From assembly GCA_021808285.1 (NCBI GenBank), contig JAKBBV010000023.1, forward strand, positions 1 to 41,022: a stretch of DNA of 41,022 nt, written 5' to 3'. The notes beneath the pieces were generated by a model that was not told the DNA's origin, made no database searches, and saw nothing but the letters and a program-made list of their open reading frames with translations. This DNA comes from Pseudomonadota bacterium. GTDB taxonomy: Bacteria > Pseudomonadota > Alphaproteobacteria > Caulobacterales > Caulobacteraceae. The first letter of the stretch is position 1, and every line of letters begins with the position of its first letter. Shown piece by piece: positions 1 to 7,493 of the stretch. The position numbers and the translations under genes are program-made.

Positions 1-1
1 A

Positions 2-493
2 ACGGAGGATGCCATTGAGAAGTTGGGCTATCAGTCGGAATCGGGGCCCTGGCGCGATTTCTACCTCACCGGCGCCGCGGAGCTCCGCAATCCCCGTCCT
101 GCAGCGGCCGAGCCGCGCCAGGGTGCGCTCGGTCAACTGCGCAGCCTGCCAGCAACAGACCTTCTGGATTCCCTTTCGGTGCGGCTGGATGCCAGGCGGG
201 CGGACGGACGCGATATCGCCTTCACCTTGCGTTTCACCGACGTGGATGAGCGCTTCGCAATTCAGGTGCAAAACGCCGTGCTCTATCACGACGCCATCGA
301 GGGCGCCGATGAGGACGGCCTCCCCTCAGTGGAGCTCTCGCGCGCCGACCTGATCGAGCTGGTGTCGGGTGCGCTGGCGATCGAGGACGCGAAGGCATCG
401 GGGCGCGCTGCCGGAGCCGGCGCGGCGGAGCTGGGTCAGCTTCTGGCTTGCCTCGACCGCTTCGATTTCTGGTTCAACATTGTCCTCCCCTGA
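2..493 (+). CDS. Alkyl sulfatase (metallo-beta-lactamase fold), C-terminal part, 5' truncated
   Basis: The reading frame is open from base 2 and the start lies outside the window. The first visible residues (EKLGYQSESGPWRDFYLTGA) match the conserved segment just before the C-terminal domain of linear alkyl sulfatases of the SdsA/BDS1 type, which cleave sulfate from alkyl sulfates such as SDS. The remaining ~120 residues form the SCP2-like C-terminal domain, with the family features DLLDSLSVRLD and the hydrophobic end FDFWFNIVLP; this domain is thought to bind the alkyl chain. The zinc-binding metallo-beta-lactamase domain is not visible, so activity cannot be judged. The stop is 14 bases from the end of the convergent cytochrome b561 gene. 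Confidence 0.85.
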   Translation, partial: TEDAIEKLGYQSESGPWRDFYLTGAAELRNPRPAAAEPRQGALGQLRSLPATDLLDSLSVRLDARRADGRDIAFTLRFTDVDERFAIQVQNAVLYHDAIEGADEDGLPSVELSRADLIELVSGALAIEDAKASGRAAGAGAAELGQLLACLDRFDFWFNIVLP

Positions 494-507
494 CTTATGG
501 GGCGGCC

Positions 508-1110
508 TCAGTCGGACTTGGGGTCGCGGCGCTTCAGAAACGGCGCCATGCGCCACAGCACCGGATTCCCGTCGAACTGGTGCTTGAACGCGCCGGCGAC
601 ATGCAGGGCCCAGACCACCACCAAGGCCCAGATGAGGACAAACACGTGGATGTGCTTGAGCTGGTGCAGTTCAGGGCGGCTCAGAGCATTGAGACCCGAA
701 ATCGCCGGCCAGGACGCCCCCCAGAAACCGATCGGCCGGCCGCGCCCTGAGACGAGGGCCCACCCGCTGAGCGGGATGACGACCATCAGCGCGTAGAGCG
801 CGCCATGGACGAGGTGGGCCAGCGTCTTCTCCCACCGGCTGAGGCCGTCGGGCAAGGCAGGAGGCCTGTTCGCCAACCGCCACAGGACCCGCACGGCGAC
901 CACCAGCATGAGTGTCAGGCCCAGGGAGATGTGGATGTGTTCGATCTGCTCTTGGGCGGGCGAGTGATCAGGAAGCACCTCATTCATATACCAGCCCAGA
1001 CCCAGCTGGGCGGCGATGAGGGCGGCGATCACCCAGTGCAGCGCCACAGCCATCGGCTTGTAACCGGGGATGGGCGGGGCGGGCGGCGGCGCCCAGGGCG
1101 AGGCGGTCAT
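508..1110 (-). CDS. Cytochrome b561 family membrane protein
   Basis: A 200-residue di-heme cytochrome b561 of the bacterial CybB type, carrying electrons in the inner membrane, probably to or from quinone. Four hydrophobic helices are visible. Candidate heme-ligand histidines lie in VALHWVIA, QIEHIHISLG, LAHLVHGALYALM and LKHIHVFVLIWALVVVWALHVAG. The frame stays open 19 codons further upstream, but the ATG at 1110 is chosen because AGGAG sits five bases before it and the family begins near this point. The N-terminus is rich in proline (PWAPPPAPPIPGYKP). It is convergent with the alkyl sulfatase gene. The electron partner cannot be told from context. Confidence 0.9.
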   Translation of the reverse strand: MTASPWAPPPAPPIPGYKPMAVALHWVIAALIAAQLGLGWYMNEVLPDHSPAQEQIEHIHISLGLTLMLVVAVRVLWRLANRPPALPDGLSRWEKTLAHLVHGALYALMVVIPLSGWALVSGRGRPIGFWGASWPAISGLNALSRPELHQLKHIHVFVLIWALVVVWALHVAGAFKHQFDGNPVLWRMAPFLKRRDPKSD

Positions 1111-1179
1111 AGGAGCTCCTGATTTTCCCGGCGGGCCATGCGCCGTGAGTCCGAGATGCGCCCTCACCCCGTCTCGAAG

Positions 1180-1530
1180 TCAAGAGGGCAGAGCGGCCTT
1201 GTCATAGGCTTTGACGGTCGCCTTCGGCGCCGCGCGCCGCCAGCGCCGTTCGAGAAAAAATCGCAATGTCCGGGCATCCAATGCCTCGAGCCGCGCCAGA
1301 ATGCACGGATAGCCCTGATAATGCGGGGTGAGGTGGAACGTCTCCGGATCCGCCTCCAGAAGCATGTCCCGCTCATCGAAGCCGACATCGCCCAGGACGA
1401 GGCTCTGGTCTTCCGGTCGCAGACGGGTGAGGAGCTTGCCCTTCACCTTTAAGGCCGGAAAGCCGTAGGCCATTCCCTCTTGGACGTCCGGCAGGGCCAT
1501 AGCGACGGCGCGAACCTCCTCCCAGGTCAT
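1180..1530 (-). CDS. MmcQ/YjbR family protein
   Basis: A 116-residue protein of the MmcQ/YjbR (DUF419) family, small proteins with a CyaY-like fold often annotated as DNA-binding; no biochemical role is established. Typical features are the opening TWEEVRAVAMALPDVQEG, the Y-G-FPALKVKGKLLTRL strand, and the FHLTPHYQGYPCILARL segment, followed by a basic helix (FFLERRWRRAAPKATVKAY). The ATG at 1530 is supported by GAGG five bases upstream. It stands alone between the cytochrome gene and an intergenic repeat. Confidence 0.85.
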   Translation of the reverse strand: MTWEEVRAVAMALPDVQEGMAYGFPALKVKGKLLTRLRPEDQSLVLGDVGFDERDMLLEADPETFHLTPHYQGYPCILARLEALDARTLRFFLERRWRRAAPKATVKAYDKAALPS

Positions 1531-1607
1531 GTGATCCTCATGACCAGGCTCGCAGGATCACCGACGCCTTCCCGACAGCTGACAACGGGCCATGCGCAAG
1601 GCTCATG

Positions 1608-1729
1608 CGTCTAGAGCGCCGTCCGACCAGGTGGGAACTGGCTGGGCGGCCAGACGGCGCGTAAGCGATTGAATCTAGAGCGGTGTAAAGACTCAGGGGT
1701 GATTCCGTCAGTTCGAGAACCGCTCTAGG
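1608..1729. repeat. Imperfect palindromic intergenic repeat (CTAGAGCGG type)
   Basis: CTAGAGCGGT at 1675-1684 is the exact inverted complement of ACCGCTCTAG at 1719-1728. GATTCCG at 1701-1707 lies between the arms, as in the dispersed repeats common between genes in Caulobacterales and related alphaproteobacteria. Just upstream is a second, partial unit beginning CTAGAGCGCC at 1611, with its own inverted arms GCGCCGTC (1616-1623) and GACGGCGC (1653-1660). The right arm supplies the TAG stop of the desaturase gene. The block could fold as a transcribed hairpin or be a decayed miniature element. Assignment to a dispersed family rests on recollection; only this copy is visible. Confidence 0.6.
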
Positions 1730-2663
1730 CGGGCGTCTGAGAAACCGCGGTGACGGCGCCTAAGACCTGAAGATAGCCGGGCGCCGTCTCCATCCGGGGC
1801 AGAACCCCGTTTCGCGCCAAGAGGCGATGGGCGTGCGGCAGGCTCCAGCACGGCACGTGCATGACCATGTGATGTTCGCAGTGATAGTTGACGTAGTAGG
1901 GCGCGATCAGGGCCCGCTCGATCAGATTTGCGTGGGTCGTCCGGGCATGGCGTAACGGATCGGGCTCGTTCTTGGCGACCAGGGCGTGCTCGGCGATGTT
2001 GCGCATGCGCGTGACGAGTTGGAACCAGGTGGCCCTTGGAACCAGCCAGAGCGCGAACCAGCCCCAGGGATAGCCGGCGGCGGTAAATCCGGCGATCGCC
2101 AGGCCGTTGAAGATCAGCCATCGCCCTTGACGCCTGAACTCGTCCGCCAGAATCGGGGTCAGCGGCTCGCCCCTCCTCCGCGCCTTCAAGCGCGCCGACA
2201 AACGCCCGAAGCGCTGTTTGAACCAGGTCTGGCCCGTGAGGTCCCGCAGCACCTTGCGTCGGAAAGAGGCCCGACTGATCGGAAAGGGCGCCGAGAGAAC
2301 AAGGTCGGGATCCTCCGCCTGCTGAGCGTATTTGTGATGTTGAAGGTGGTATTTGCGATAGCTCACGACGCCGCCGCCGCATAGCCACTCGGCTGCCGCA
2401 TCATTGACGCGTGCATCGGAGTGCAGGGCCCCGTGGGCGGCATCATGCAGGAGGATCGCTAGACCAAGCTGGCGGGCGCCGATGATCATGATGATGAGCG
2501 GCAGCGTCAGGGGCCAGATGAGGCCGACCACTGTCGCGAGGCCGATGACCGCCCAGCAGTGGGCGATAAGTGCAAGCCCCCTCCACGACGAACGCGCCGT
2601 CAGTCGCGCCCAATCCTGGGGCGCAAAATAGTCCTTCGGGTCAATGCGCGCGGCGACCGCCAT
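1725..2663 (-). CDS. Membrane fatty acid desaturase
   Basis: A 312-residue integral membrane di-iron desaturase. The three histidine boxes are all present: HDAAH (73-77), HLQHH (106-110) and HCEHH (261-265), between hydrophobic helices at about 30-72 and 183-213. It should insert a double bond into a membrane lipid acyl chain or a related substrate; regiochemistry cannot be read from sequence. The ATG at 2663 has no strong ribosome binding site (GCAGG directly before it). The last codons run into the flanking palindromic repeat, which provides the stop. The SDR gene lies 46 bases upstream on the same strand, so co-transcription is possible. Confidence 0.9.
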   Translation of the reverse strand: MAVAARIDPKDYFAPQDWARLTARSSWRGLALIAHCWAVIGLATVVGLIWPLTLPLIIMIIGARQLGLAILLHDAAHGALHSDARVNDAAAEWLCGGGVVSYRKYHLQHHKYAQQAEDPDLVLSAPFPISRASFRRKVLRDLTGQTWFKQRFGRLSARLKARRRGEPLTPILADEFRRQGRWLIFNGLAIAGFTAAGYPWGWFALWLVPRATWFQLVTRMRNIAEHALVAKNEPDPLRHARTTHANLIERALIAPYYVNYHCEHHMVMHVPCWSLPHAHRLLARNGVLPRMETAPGYLQVLGAVTAVSQTPA

Positions 2664-2709
2664 CCTGCGACTATACTCCCCTCCCGCCCTACCGGGAGTC
2701 TGTTCGTCC

Positions 2710-3582
2710 CTATCGGCGTGGCCCGGCGGCGGCGCGCATGTCGTCCGCCGACATGCCGAATATGGCCGAGAAGGGCGATGGCGCGGCCGCGTCCCAGGCG
2801 TGACGCGAGCCGATCGTCAGCCCTCCGTCGACGACGATTTGGGTTCCGGTGACGAAACGGGAGTCGTCACTGGCCAGGTAGAGAGCGGCGGCGGCGATAT
2901 CCTCCGGAAGTCCAGGCTTGGGGATCGGTTGGGCCGTCGCCGCGTTCTGAGCCACCATCGCCGCCATCTGATCGGAGGCCTCCCGGCTCATGCCGAGCGC
3001 CGCCCCGAAAATCGACGTGGCGATCAGCCCTGGACAGATCGCGTTGACGCGGATGTTCTGAGGCGAAAGCTCCGCCGCCGCGCACCGGCTCAAATGGACA
3101 ACCGCCGCCTTGGCCGCCGAATAGGCGAGTGGGCCCCACCCGGCCTGCAGCCCGGCGATGGACGCCGTGTTTATCACCGAGCCGCCGCCGCGGGCCCTCA
3201 TCAGGGGAAGCGCATGCTTCATACCGAGCGCGGGGCCGCGCACGAGGAGGGCGAAGGTCTTGTCCCAGCCCTCGGCGTCAATGGCTTCGACGGCTCCTGG
3301 CGATCCGGCGTGTCCTGCATTGTTGAAGATCACATCCAGACCGCCGAAGTGAGCCGCGGCGGCCTGGCACGCGGCGGCGATATCCGCCTCCTCGGTCACA
3401 TCGCAGGGTGCGAAGCGCACGGCGCCGGAAAAGCGCTCCTCCAGCCGCTGACCCTTTTCGACCTGAAGATCGGCCGCGACCACCTTCGCCCCTTCAGAGA
3501 CAAAGAGCTCGACCGCTCCCAGGCCGATGCCCGAACAACCGCCCGTAATCAGGGCGACCTTGCCCGCTAGTCTGTTCGCCAC
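2710..3582 (-). CDS. SDR family NAD(P)-dependent oxidoreductase
   Basis: A classical short-chain dehydrogenase of 290 residues. The nucleotide-binding motif TGGCSGIG is at 13-20, NNAG at 87-90, and the catalytic Ser141, Tyr154 and Lys158 lie in INTASIAG and YSAAKAA. The segment NIRVNAICPGLIATS and the C-terminal VTGTQIVVDGG are also standard. After the core there is a tail of about 30 residues (HAWDAAAPSPFSAIFGM...), longer than most members. The start is GTG at 3582, with GGAG about six bases upstream. Substrate is unknown. It lies 31 bases downstream of the quinone oxidoreductase gene on the same strand, so the two may form an operon. Confidence 0.9.
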   Translation of the reverse strand: MANRLAGKVALITGGCSGIGLGAVELFVSEGAKVVAADLQVEKGQRLEERFSGAVRFAPCDVTEEADIAAACQAAAAHFGGLDVIFNNAGHAGSPGAVEAIDAEGWDKTFALLVRGPALGMKHALPLMRARGGGSVINTASIAGLQAGWGPLAYSAAKAAVVHLSRCAAAELSPQNIRVNAICPGLIATSIFGAALGMSREASDQMAAMVAQNAATAQPIPKPGLPEDIAAAALYLASDDSRFVTGTQIVVDGGLTIGSRHAWDAAAPSPFSAIFGMSADDMRAAAGPRR

Positions 3583-3613
3583 CGTCGTCTCCCTCGGGTT
3601 TTCGTTTCCGACT

Positions 3614-4612
3614 TCAGTTCATCGTCACCACGACCTTGCCCAGGGCCTTTCGGCTGGCGAGGTGGGCGATCGCCGAGGCGCCGTCAGCCAGAGCGAACCG
3701 TTCGGAGACGTGCGGGCGGATCTTGCCGTCCATGTAAAGCTGCATCAGTTCGCCGACATTGCGCCGATGTCCGGCGGGATCACGCGCGACGGCGGCGCCC
3801 CAGAATACCCCGACGATATCGCATCCTTTGAGCAGCGCGAGATTCAGCGGAATGCGCGGTATGCCGGCGGGAAATCCAATCACCAGAAATCTCCCCTCCC
3901 AGGCTGTCGCCCGTAGCGCCGCCTCGGCGTAGTCGCCCCCCACACCGTCATAGACGATGTCGGCGCCATCGGCCCCGCAGGCGCTCTTGAAAAGGTCCGC
4001 CAGCGCCTTCTGGCCGTCTCTATCGAAGGGGCCGGCCGGATAAACCACGCCCTCAGCAGCTCCGCGCGCCCTGGCGAGCGCAACCTTCTCCTCGGAGGAC
4101 GCCGCGGCGATGACCCGCGCGCCCATAGCGGCGCCGAGCTCGACCGCCGCCAAGCCAACTCCGCCCGCCGCCCCCAGGACAAGCAGGGTCTGACCCGCTC
4201 TGATATGGCCCCGGTCCTTAAGCGCATAGTAGGAGGTGCCGTAGGTCATGATGAAGGCGGCGGCCTCCTCGAATGGCATGGCGTCCGGAATCGGAATCAG
4301 GCGCGAGGCTTCAATGGCGACTTCCTCCGCCATACCCCCTGCGGTGTTGTTGGCCAGAACGCGGTCGCCGACCTTGACCGATGTGACGGCCTCGCCAATC
4401 GCCTTGACCACGCCCGATAGCTCACCGCCTGGCGAGAACGGCCGGGGCGGCTTGAACTGGTACTTGTCTTCGATGATGAGGACGTCGGGATAGTTCACGC
4501 CACAGGCTTTGACCTGGATGACGGCTTGAGTAGGGCCTGGGACAGGGCTCGGAACATCCTCCAGAACCAGGGTCTCCGGCCCACCGACGGCCTTGCTCAA
4601 CAGCGCCTTCAT
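3614..4612 (-). CDS. NADPH:quinone oxidoreductase family protein (zinc-free MDR)
   Basis: A 332-residue medium-chain dehydrogenase/reductase of the quinone oxidoreductase branch. The N-terminal GroES-like domain has FSPGGELSGVVKAIG near 59-73. The Rossmann motif LGAAGGVGLAAVE is at 147-158 and lacks the zinc ligands of alcohol dehydrogenases. DIVYDGVGGDY and FLVIGFPAGIPRIPLNLALLKG are typical of the group. The frame is open 33 codons further upstream, but the ATG at 4612 is preferred: the family begins with MKALL and AGGA lies five bases upstream. It probably reduces a quinone or an alpha,beta-unsaturated acyl compound with NADPH. It is transcribed divergently from the peptidase gene. Confidence 0.88.
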   Translation of the reverse strand: MKALLSKAVGGPETLVLEDVPSPVPGPTQAVIQVKACGVNYPDVLIIEDKYQFKPPRPFSPGGELSGVVKAIGEAVTSVKVGDRVLANNTAGGMAEEVAIEASRLIPIPDAMPFEEAAAFIMTYGTSYYALKDRGHIRAGQTLLVLGAAGGVGLAAVELGAAMGARVIAAASSEEKVALARARGAAEGVVYPAGPFDRDGQKALADLFKSACGADGADIVYDGVGGDYAEAALRATAWEGRFLVIGFPAGIPRIPLNLALLKGCDIVGVFWGAAVARDPAGHRRNVGELMQLYMDGKIRPHVSERFALADGASAIAHLASRKALGKVVVTMN

Positions 4613-4724
4613 TTCGTCCTCGCGTTTCCCGGGCCCGGACCATCTTGCCTTCGGGCGCGGGGAAGCTATCGGAAGGCGCCGGCGCGCGGAAGGGCTGGTC
4701 TGTTGACCCATGGGAGAGTTGCTG

Positions 4725-5597
4725 ATGGCGTCGAGCCGCGTTCGTCTGGTGCTGCACGGAGGCGCCGGCGCGCTTCCCGACCGAGACTACTCGCGTCAGA
4801 TCGAACACATGCACGGCTTGATAGAAGCTGGCCGGGACCGTCTCAACGCGGGAGCGGAGGCTATGGACGTCGTGGTGGAAACGATCACGCAGCTCGAAAT
4901 ATCCGGTCTCTACGTGGCGGGACGGGGGGCTTCACCGAATGCCGCCGGCGCCTATGAACTTGACGCCAGCCTCATGGATGGGCGGTCGCGCCGGGCCGGC
5001 GCGGTGGCGGGGCTCCAAGGATTTGTCTCGCCGATCGTCGCGGCGCGCGCGGTAATGGAGCGCACTCGCCATGTGATTCTGGCCGGCGAGGGGGCGGGGC
5101 GCTTCGCCGCCGTCCAGGGTCTGGAGGCCATTGCCGATACGCAGACCTGGTTCACTCCCGCCGCGCCGCGAGGCGAGTTCGGCCCCGCGGCGAGGATGGG
5201 TACCGTAGGCTGCGTGGCGCTCGACCAGACCGGCGGCCTGGCCGCAGGCACGTCCACCGGCGGCACCTTCGATAAGCTGCCGGGACGGGTCGGCGACACT
5301 CCCGTCCCCGGCGCCGGAATGTGGGCCGACGAAACCGTCGCCGTGTCCTGCACGGGCGAGGGAGAGATGTTCATTCGCAGCGCCGTCGGGGCTCAGATCG
5401 CCTTCCGCATGCGATTTGGCGGTCAGTCCCTCGGCGAAGCGGCGCGAGAAGCCCTCGCCGAGGTCGGAGCGTTAGCAGGCGAAGGAGGGTTGATCGCGCT
5501 CTCCGCCACCGGTGACATCGCCATGCCGTTCAACAGTCGCGGAATGAAACGCGCCTGGCTCGGCCCCAACGGAGAGATCGGATCCGAGGCGTTCTGA
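4725..5597 (+). CDS. Isoaspartyl peptidase / type 2 L-asparaginase (Ntn hydrolase)
   Basis: A 290-residue plant-type asparaginase, made as a precursor that cleaves itself just before the catalytic threonine. The opening VRLVLHGGAGALP is the family signature. The cleavage and nucleophile site is Thr160 in ARMGTVGCVALD, and the substrate-binding GTSTGGTFDKLPGRVGDTPVPGAG follows. The enzyme hydrolyses isoaspartyl dipeptides and L-asparagine. The C-terminal region keeps ALSATGDIAMPFNSRGMKRAW. An upstream in-frame ATG lies at 4710, but the ATG at 4725 is preceded by GGGAGAG at a normal distance. It ends convergently with the ABC ATPase gene across a hairpin. Confidence 0.9.
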   Translation: MASSRVRLVLHGGAGALPDRDYSRQIEHMHGLIEAGRDRLNAGAEAMDVVVETITQLEISGLYVAGRGASPNAAGAYELDASLMDGRSRRAGAVAGLQGFVSPIVAARAVMERTRHVILAGEGAGRFAAVQGLEAIADTQTWFTPAAPRGEFGPAARMGTVGCVALDQTGGLAAGTSTGGTFDKLPGRVGDTPVPGAGMWADETVAVSCTGEGEMFIRSAVGAQIAFRMRFGGQSLGEAAREALAEVGALAGEGGLIALSATGDIAMPFNSRGMKRAWLGPNGEIGSEAF

Positions 5598-5625
5598 AGT
5601 TGGCCGCTCGCGACGGTCCCGACCC

Positions 5626-5642
5626 GGATCGGCCCCCGATCC
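5626..5642. terminator. Perfect hairpin between convergent genes
   Basis: GGATCGG at 5626-5632 pairs perfectly with CCGATCC at 5636-5642 across a three-base loop (CCC). It lies in the 56-base gap between the convergent peptidase and ABC ATPase genes. It has no T-run, so if it is a terminator it is a symmetric, GC-rich one serving both strands. Confidence 0.5.
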
Positions 5643-5653
5643 CGTCTGTGGCT

Positions 5654-6610
5654 TCAGAGCTGAGCGGGGGTCTCCCCAGACCCGGAGGTTAGGGCCACAA
5701 AGACGTCTTCGAGGTCCGGATCCTCCGTCCTCAAGTCTCTGATCGTGATGCCCGCGGCGCGCACCTGGGCGAGGACCTGTTCAACCCCCGCGCCCGCCGA
5801 CTTGAAGGCGACGGCGAGGTCGCCGTTCGGCCGCAGCCGTGAGTCGAAATCGCCGATCCGGGGCGCCTCGGACAGCGTCTCGTCCGGCGTGACCACCACG
5901 GTGCGCGTATCGAGCCTCCGAAGCAGCTGGCTGGTCGCCTCGCATGCCACGACCTGACCATGGTTGACGATGGCGATCGTGTCGCAGAGCGCCTCGGCTT
6001 CCTCCAGATAATGAGTGGTCAGCACGATGGTGACGCCTTGCCGGTTCAGAGCCTCCACATAGGCCCAGAGTTGACGGCGGAGCTCGACATCCACGCCGGC
6101 CGTGGGCTCGTCGAGAACCAGGACGGGCGGATTGTGAACCATGGCTTTGGCCACCATCAGCCGCCGCTTCATGCCGCCGGAGAGCTGCCGGACATAGGCG
6201 TCCGCCTTGTCCGTCAGACCGAGCGCCGCCAGCAGCTCATCGGTACGGCGTCTGGCCTTCGCGACCCCATAAAGCCCCGCCTGAACCTCCAGCGACTCTC
6301 TTGGCGTGAAGAAGACGTCGGCGGCGATCTCCTGCGGCACCACGCCAATGGCGGCGCGCGCATCGCGCGGGCGTTGATCGATATCCCGTCCCCAGATCTC
6401 CACCTGGCCGGCCGTTTTGCGGGTGAGACCGGCGAGGATGTTGATGAAGGTCGATTTTCCCGCCCCATTTGGCCCGAGCAGGCCGAAAATAGAGCCGCGC
6501 GGCACCACCAGATCCACGCCCTTCAAGGCCCGCATGGCGGGCATCGTTCGTGTGGCGGGATAGGTCTTCACCAATCCGCGCGCGGCGATCGCGTTGTCGG
6601 GCAGATCCAT
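5654..6610 (-). CDS. ABC transporter ATP-binding protein (ABC-2/DrrA type)
   Basis: A 318-residue ATPase subunit of the ABC-2 type export family. Walker A GPNGAGKST is at 46-54, the Q-loop in GVVPQEIAADVF, the signature LSGGMKRR at 143-150 and Walker B VLVLDEP at 163-169, followed by AGVD and the switch histidine in LTTHYLEEAEALCD. The C-terminal ~90 residues are the variable domain usual in DrrA-type ATPases. The reading frame also has a GTG two codons upstream (6616), but AGGAG at 6616-6620 overlaps it, so ATG at 6610 is the start. No ABC-2 permease gene is next to it, which is unusual; the partner must be encoded elsewhere. Substrate unknown. Confidence 0.92.
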   Translation of the reverse strand: MDLPDNAIAARGLVKTYPATRTMPAMRALKGVDLVVPRGSIFGLLGPNGAGKSTFINILAGLTRKTAGQVEIWGRDIDQRPRDARAAIGVVPQEIAADVFFTPRESLEVQAGLYGVAKARRRTDELLAALGLTDKADAYVRQLSGGMKRRLMVAKAMVHNPPVLVLDEPTAGVDVELRRQLWAYVEALNRQGVTIVLTTHYLEEAEALCDTIAIVNHGQVVACEATSQLLRRLDTRTVVVTPDETLSEAPRIGDFDSRLRPNGDLAVAFKSAGAGVEQVLAQVRAAGITIRDLRTEDPDLEDVFVALTSGSGETPAQL

Positions 6611-6769
6611 CGTCACTCCTCTACGCCGGACCCCGGCCGAAACGCGGACGCAGATTGACGCTCCCTCGCCCCTCCGACTATCTAGAGATGCTCATTCACC
6701 CCGCCAAGTCCGCCCAGAGGCGAAACCGTCTCGGCCGTCCCCACACACGTCCGCAAGGAGCCGCCGCCG

Positions 6770-7021
6770 ATGGTTCGCCTTCACACGGATGATGCGCCCG
6801 CCCCGGAAGTGGTGGTCGTGCATTCGCCGCGCGTGTCTTGCGGCGGCGTCGGCGGAGCCCTCGGCCATCCTCGTGTTTGGCTCGAGATGGGTGAGGAGGA
6901 TCATGTCGAATGCGGCTATTGCGATCGCCGTTTCGTCCGCGCCGGTTCCCCCGAGGCTCGGGCTTTGAAGGAGCCGCAGAGCCAGGCCCCTGGCGTCTAC
7001 GAGTCCGCGTCGGGCCATTGA
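6770..7021 (+). CDS. Zinc-finger (zf-CHCC) domain protein
   Basis: An 83-residue protein with the zf-CHCC fold shared with the NDUFS6 accessory subunit of complex I. Zinc ligands are Cys24, His33, Cys48 and Cys51 in the order C-GG-ALGHPRVWL and V-ECGYCDRRF. Alphaproteobacterial relatives of similar length are common and often linked to respiratory complex I or housekeeping genes. The C-terminal 25 residues are poorly conserved in appearance. AAGGAG about ten bases upstream supports the ATG at 6770. It is divergent from the ABC ATPase gene across about 160 bases in which I see no recognisable operator. Confidence 0.88.
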   Translation: MVRLHTDDAPAPEVVVVHSPRVSCGGVGGALGHPRVWLEMGEEDHVECGYCDRRFVRAGSPEARALKEPQSQAPGVYESASGH

Positions 7022-7091
7022 AGGCGCGCATCCCTTGTGAGCCTTCGCGCGTTTCGACGTGGGTGAAGTCCGGGGCGCAGGGAGAACGCTC

Positions 7092-7436
7092 ATGAAGTTC
7101 GTTGCAGCGGGCCTGACGGCCCTGGCGATCACGGCCGGCCTTGGCGGATGTGCGGGCGGATATTATGGCGGCGACGTCGGATACGGATACGGCGGCCCGG
7201 TCGCGATGAGCGACTGCGGCGGTTACTACGATGGCTATTACGGCCCCGTGGATGATGGATGCTGGGGTAGCGACGGCGCGTTCTGGTATCACGGGGCGGG
7301 TTACGGCTGGCGGCGGGATGGGGGCGGTCACTTCGATCACGCCCAGCGCGATGGCTTCCACGAGTTCCACGGCCGCGGACCGGGCGCCGGACACTTCTTC
7401 CGGGGCGGTCCGCGCAGCGGCGGCCATCACGCCTGA
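7092..7436 (+). CDS. Small glycine/tyrosine-rich lipoprotein
   Basis: A 114-residue predicted lipoprotein. The N-terminus MKFVAAGLTALAITAGLGGC is a type II signal peptide with lipobox LGGC and lipidated Cys20. The mature part is low-complexity: Gly-Tyr repeats (GGYYGGDVGYGYGG, GGYYDGYYGP), then a His/Gly-rich tail ending GGHHA. Two more cysteines (DDGCWG and SDCGGYY) might form a disulfide. The start is ATG at 7092 with GGAG seven bases upstream; the frame extends 11 codons further but without better support. I do not recognise a function. A short gap separates it from polA on the same strand. Confidence 0.75.
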   Translation: MKFVAAGLTALAITAGLGGCAGGYYGGDVGYGYGGPVAMSDCGGYYDGYYGPVDDGCWGSDGAFWYHGAGYGWRRDGGGHFDHAQRDGFHEFHGRGPGAGHFFRGGPRSGGHHA

Positions 7437-7493
7437 AGCTTTCCGGCCTCAGGGGCGTGACCGGAGCCGACCGGCGATCTAGTCTCCGCATCG

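Noticed and set aside
2644-3570. 308-codon plus-strand ORF opposite the SDR gene
   Set aside because: Arginine/glycine-rich antisense shadow; the SDR on the other strand has complete catalytic motifs.
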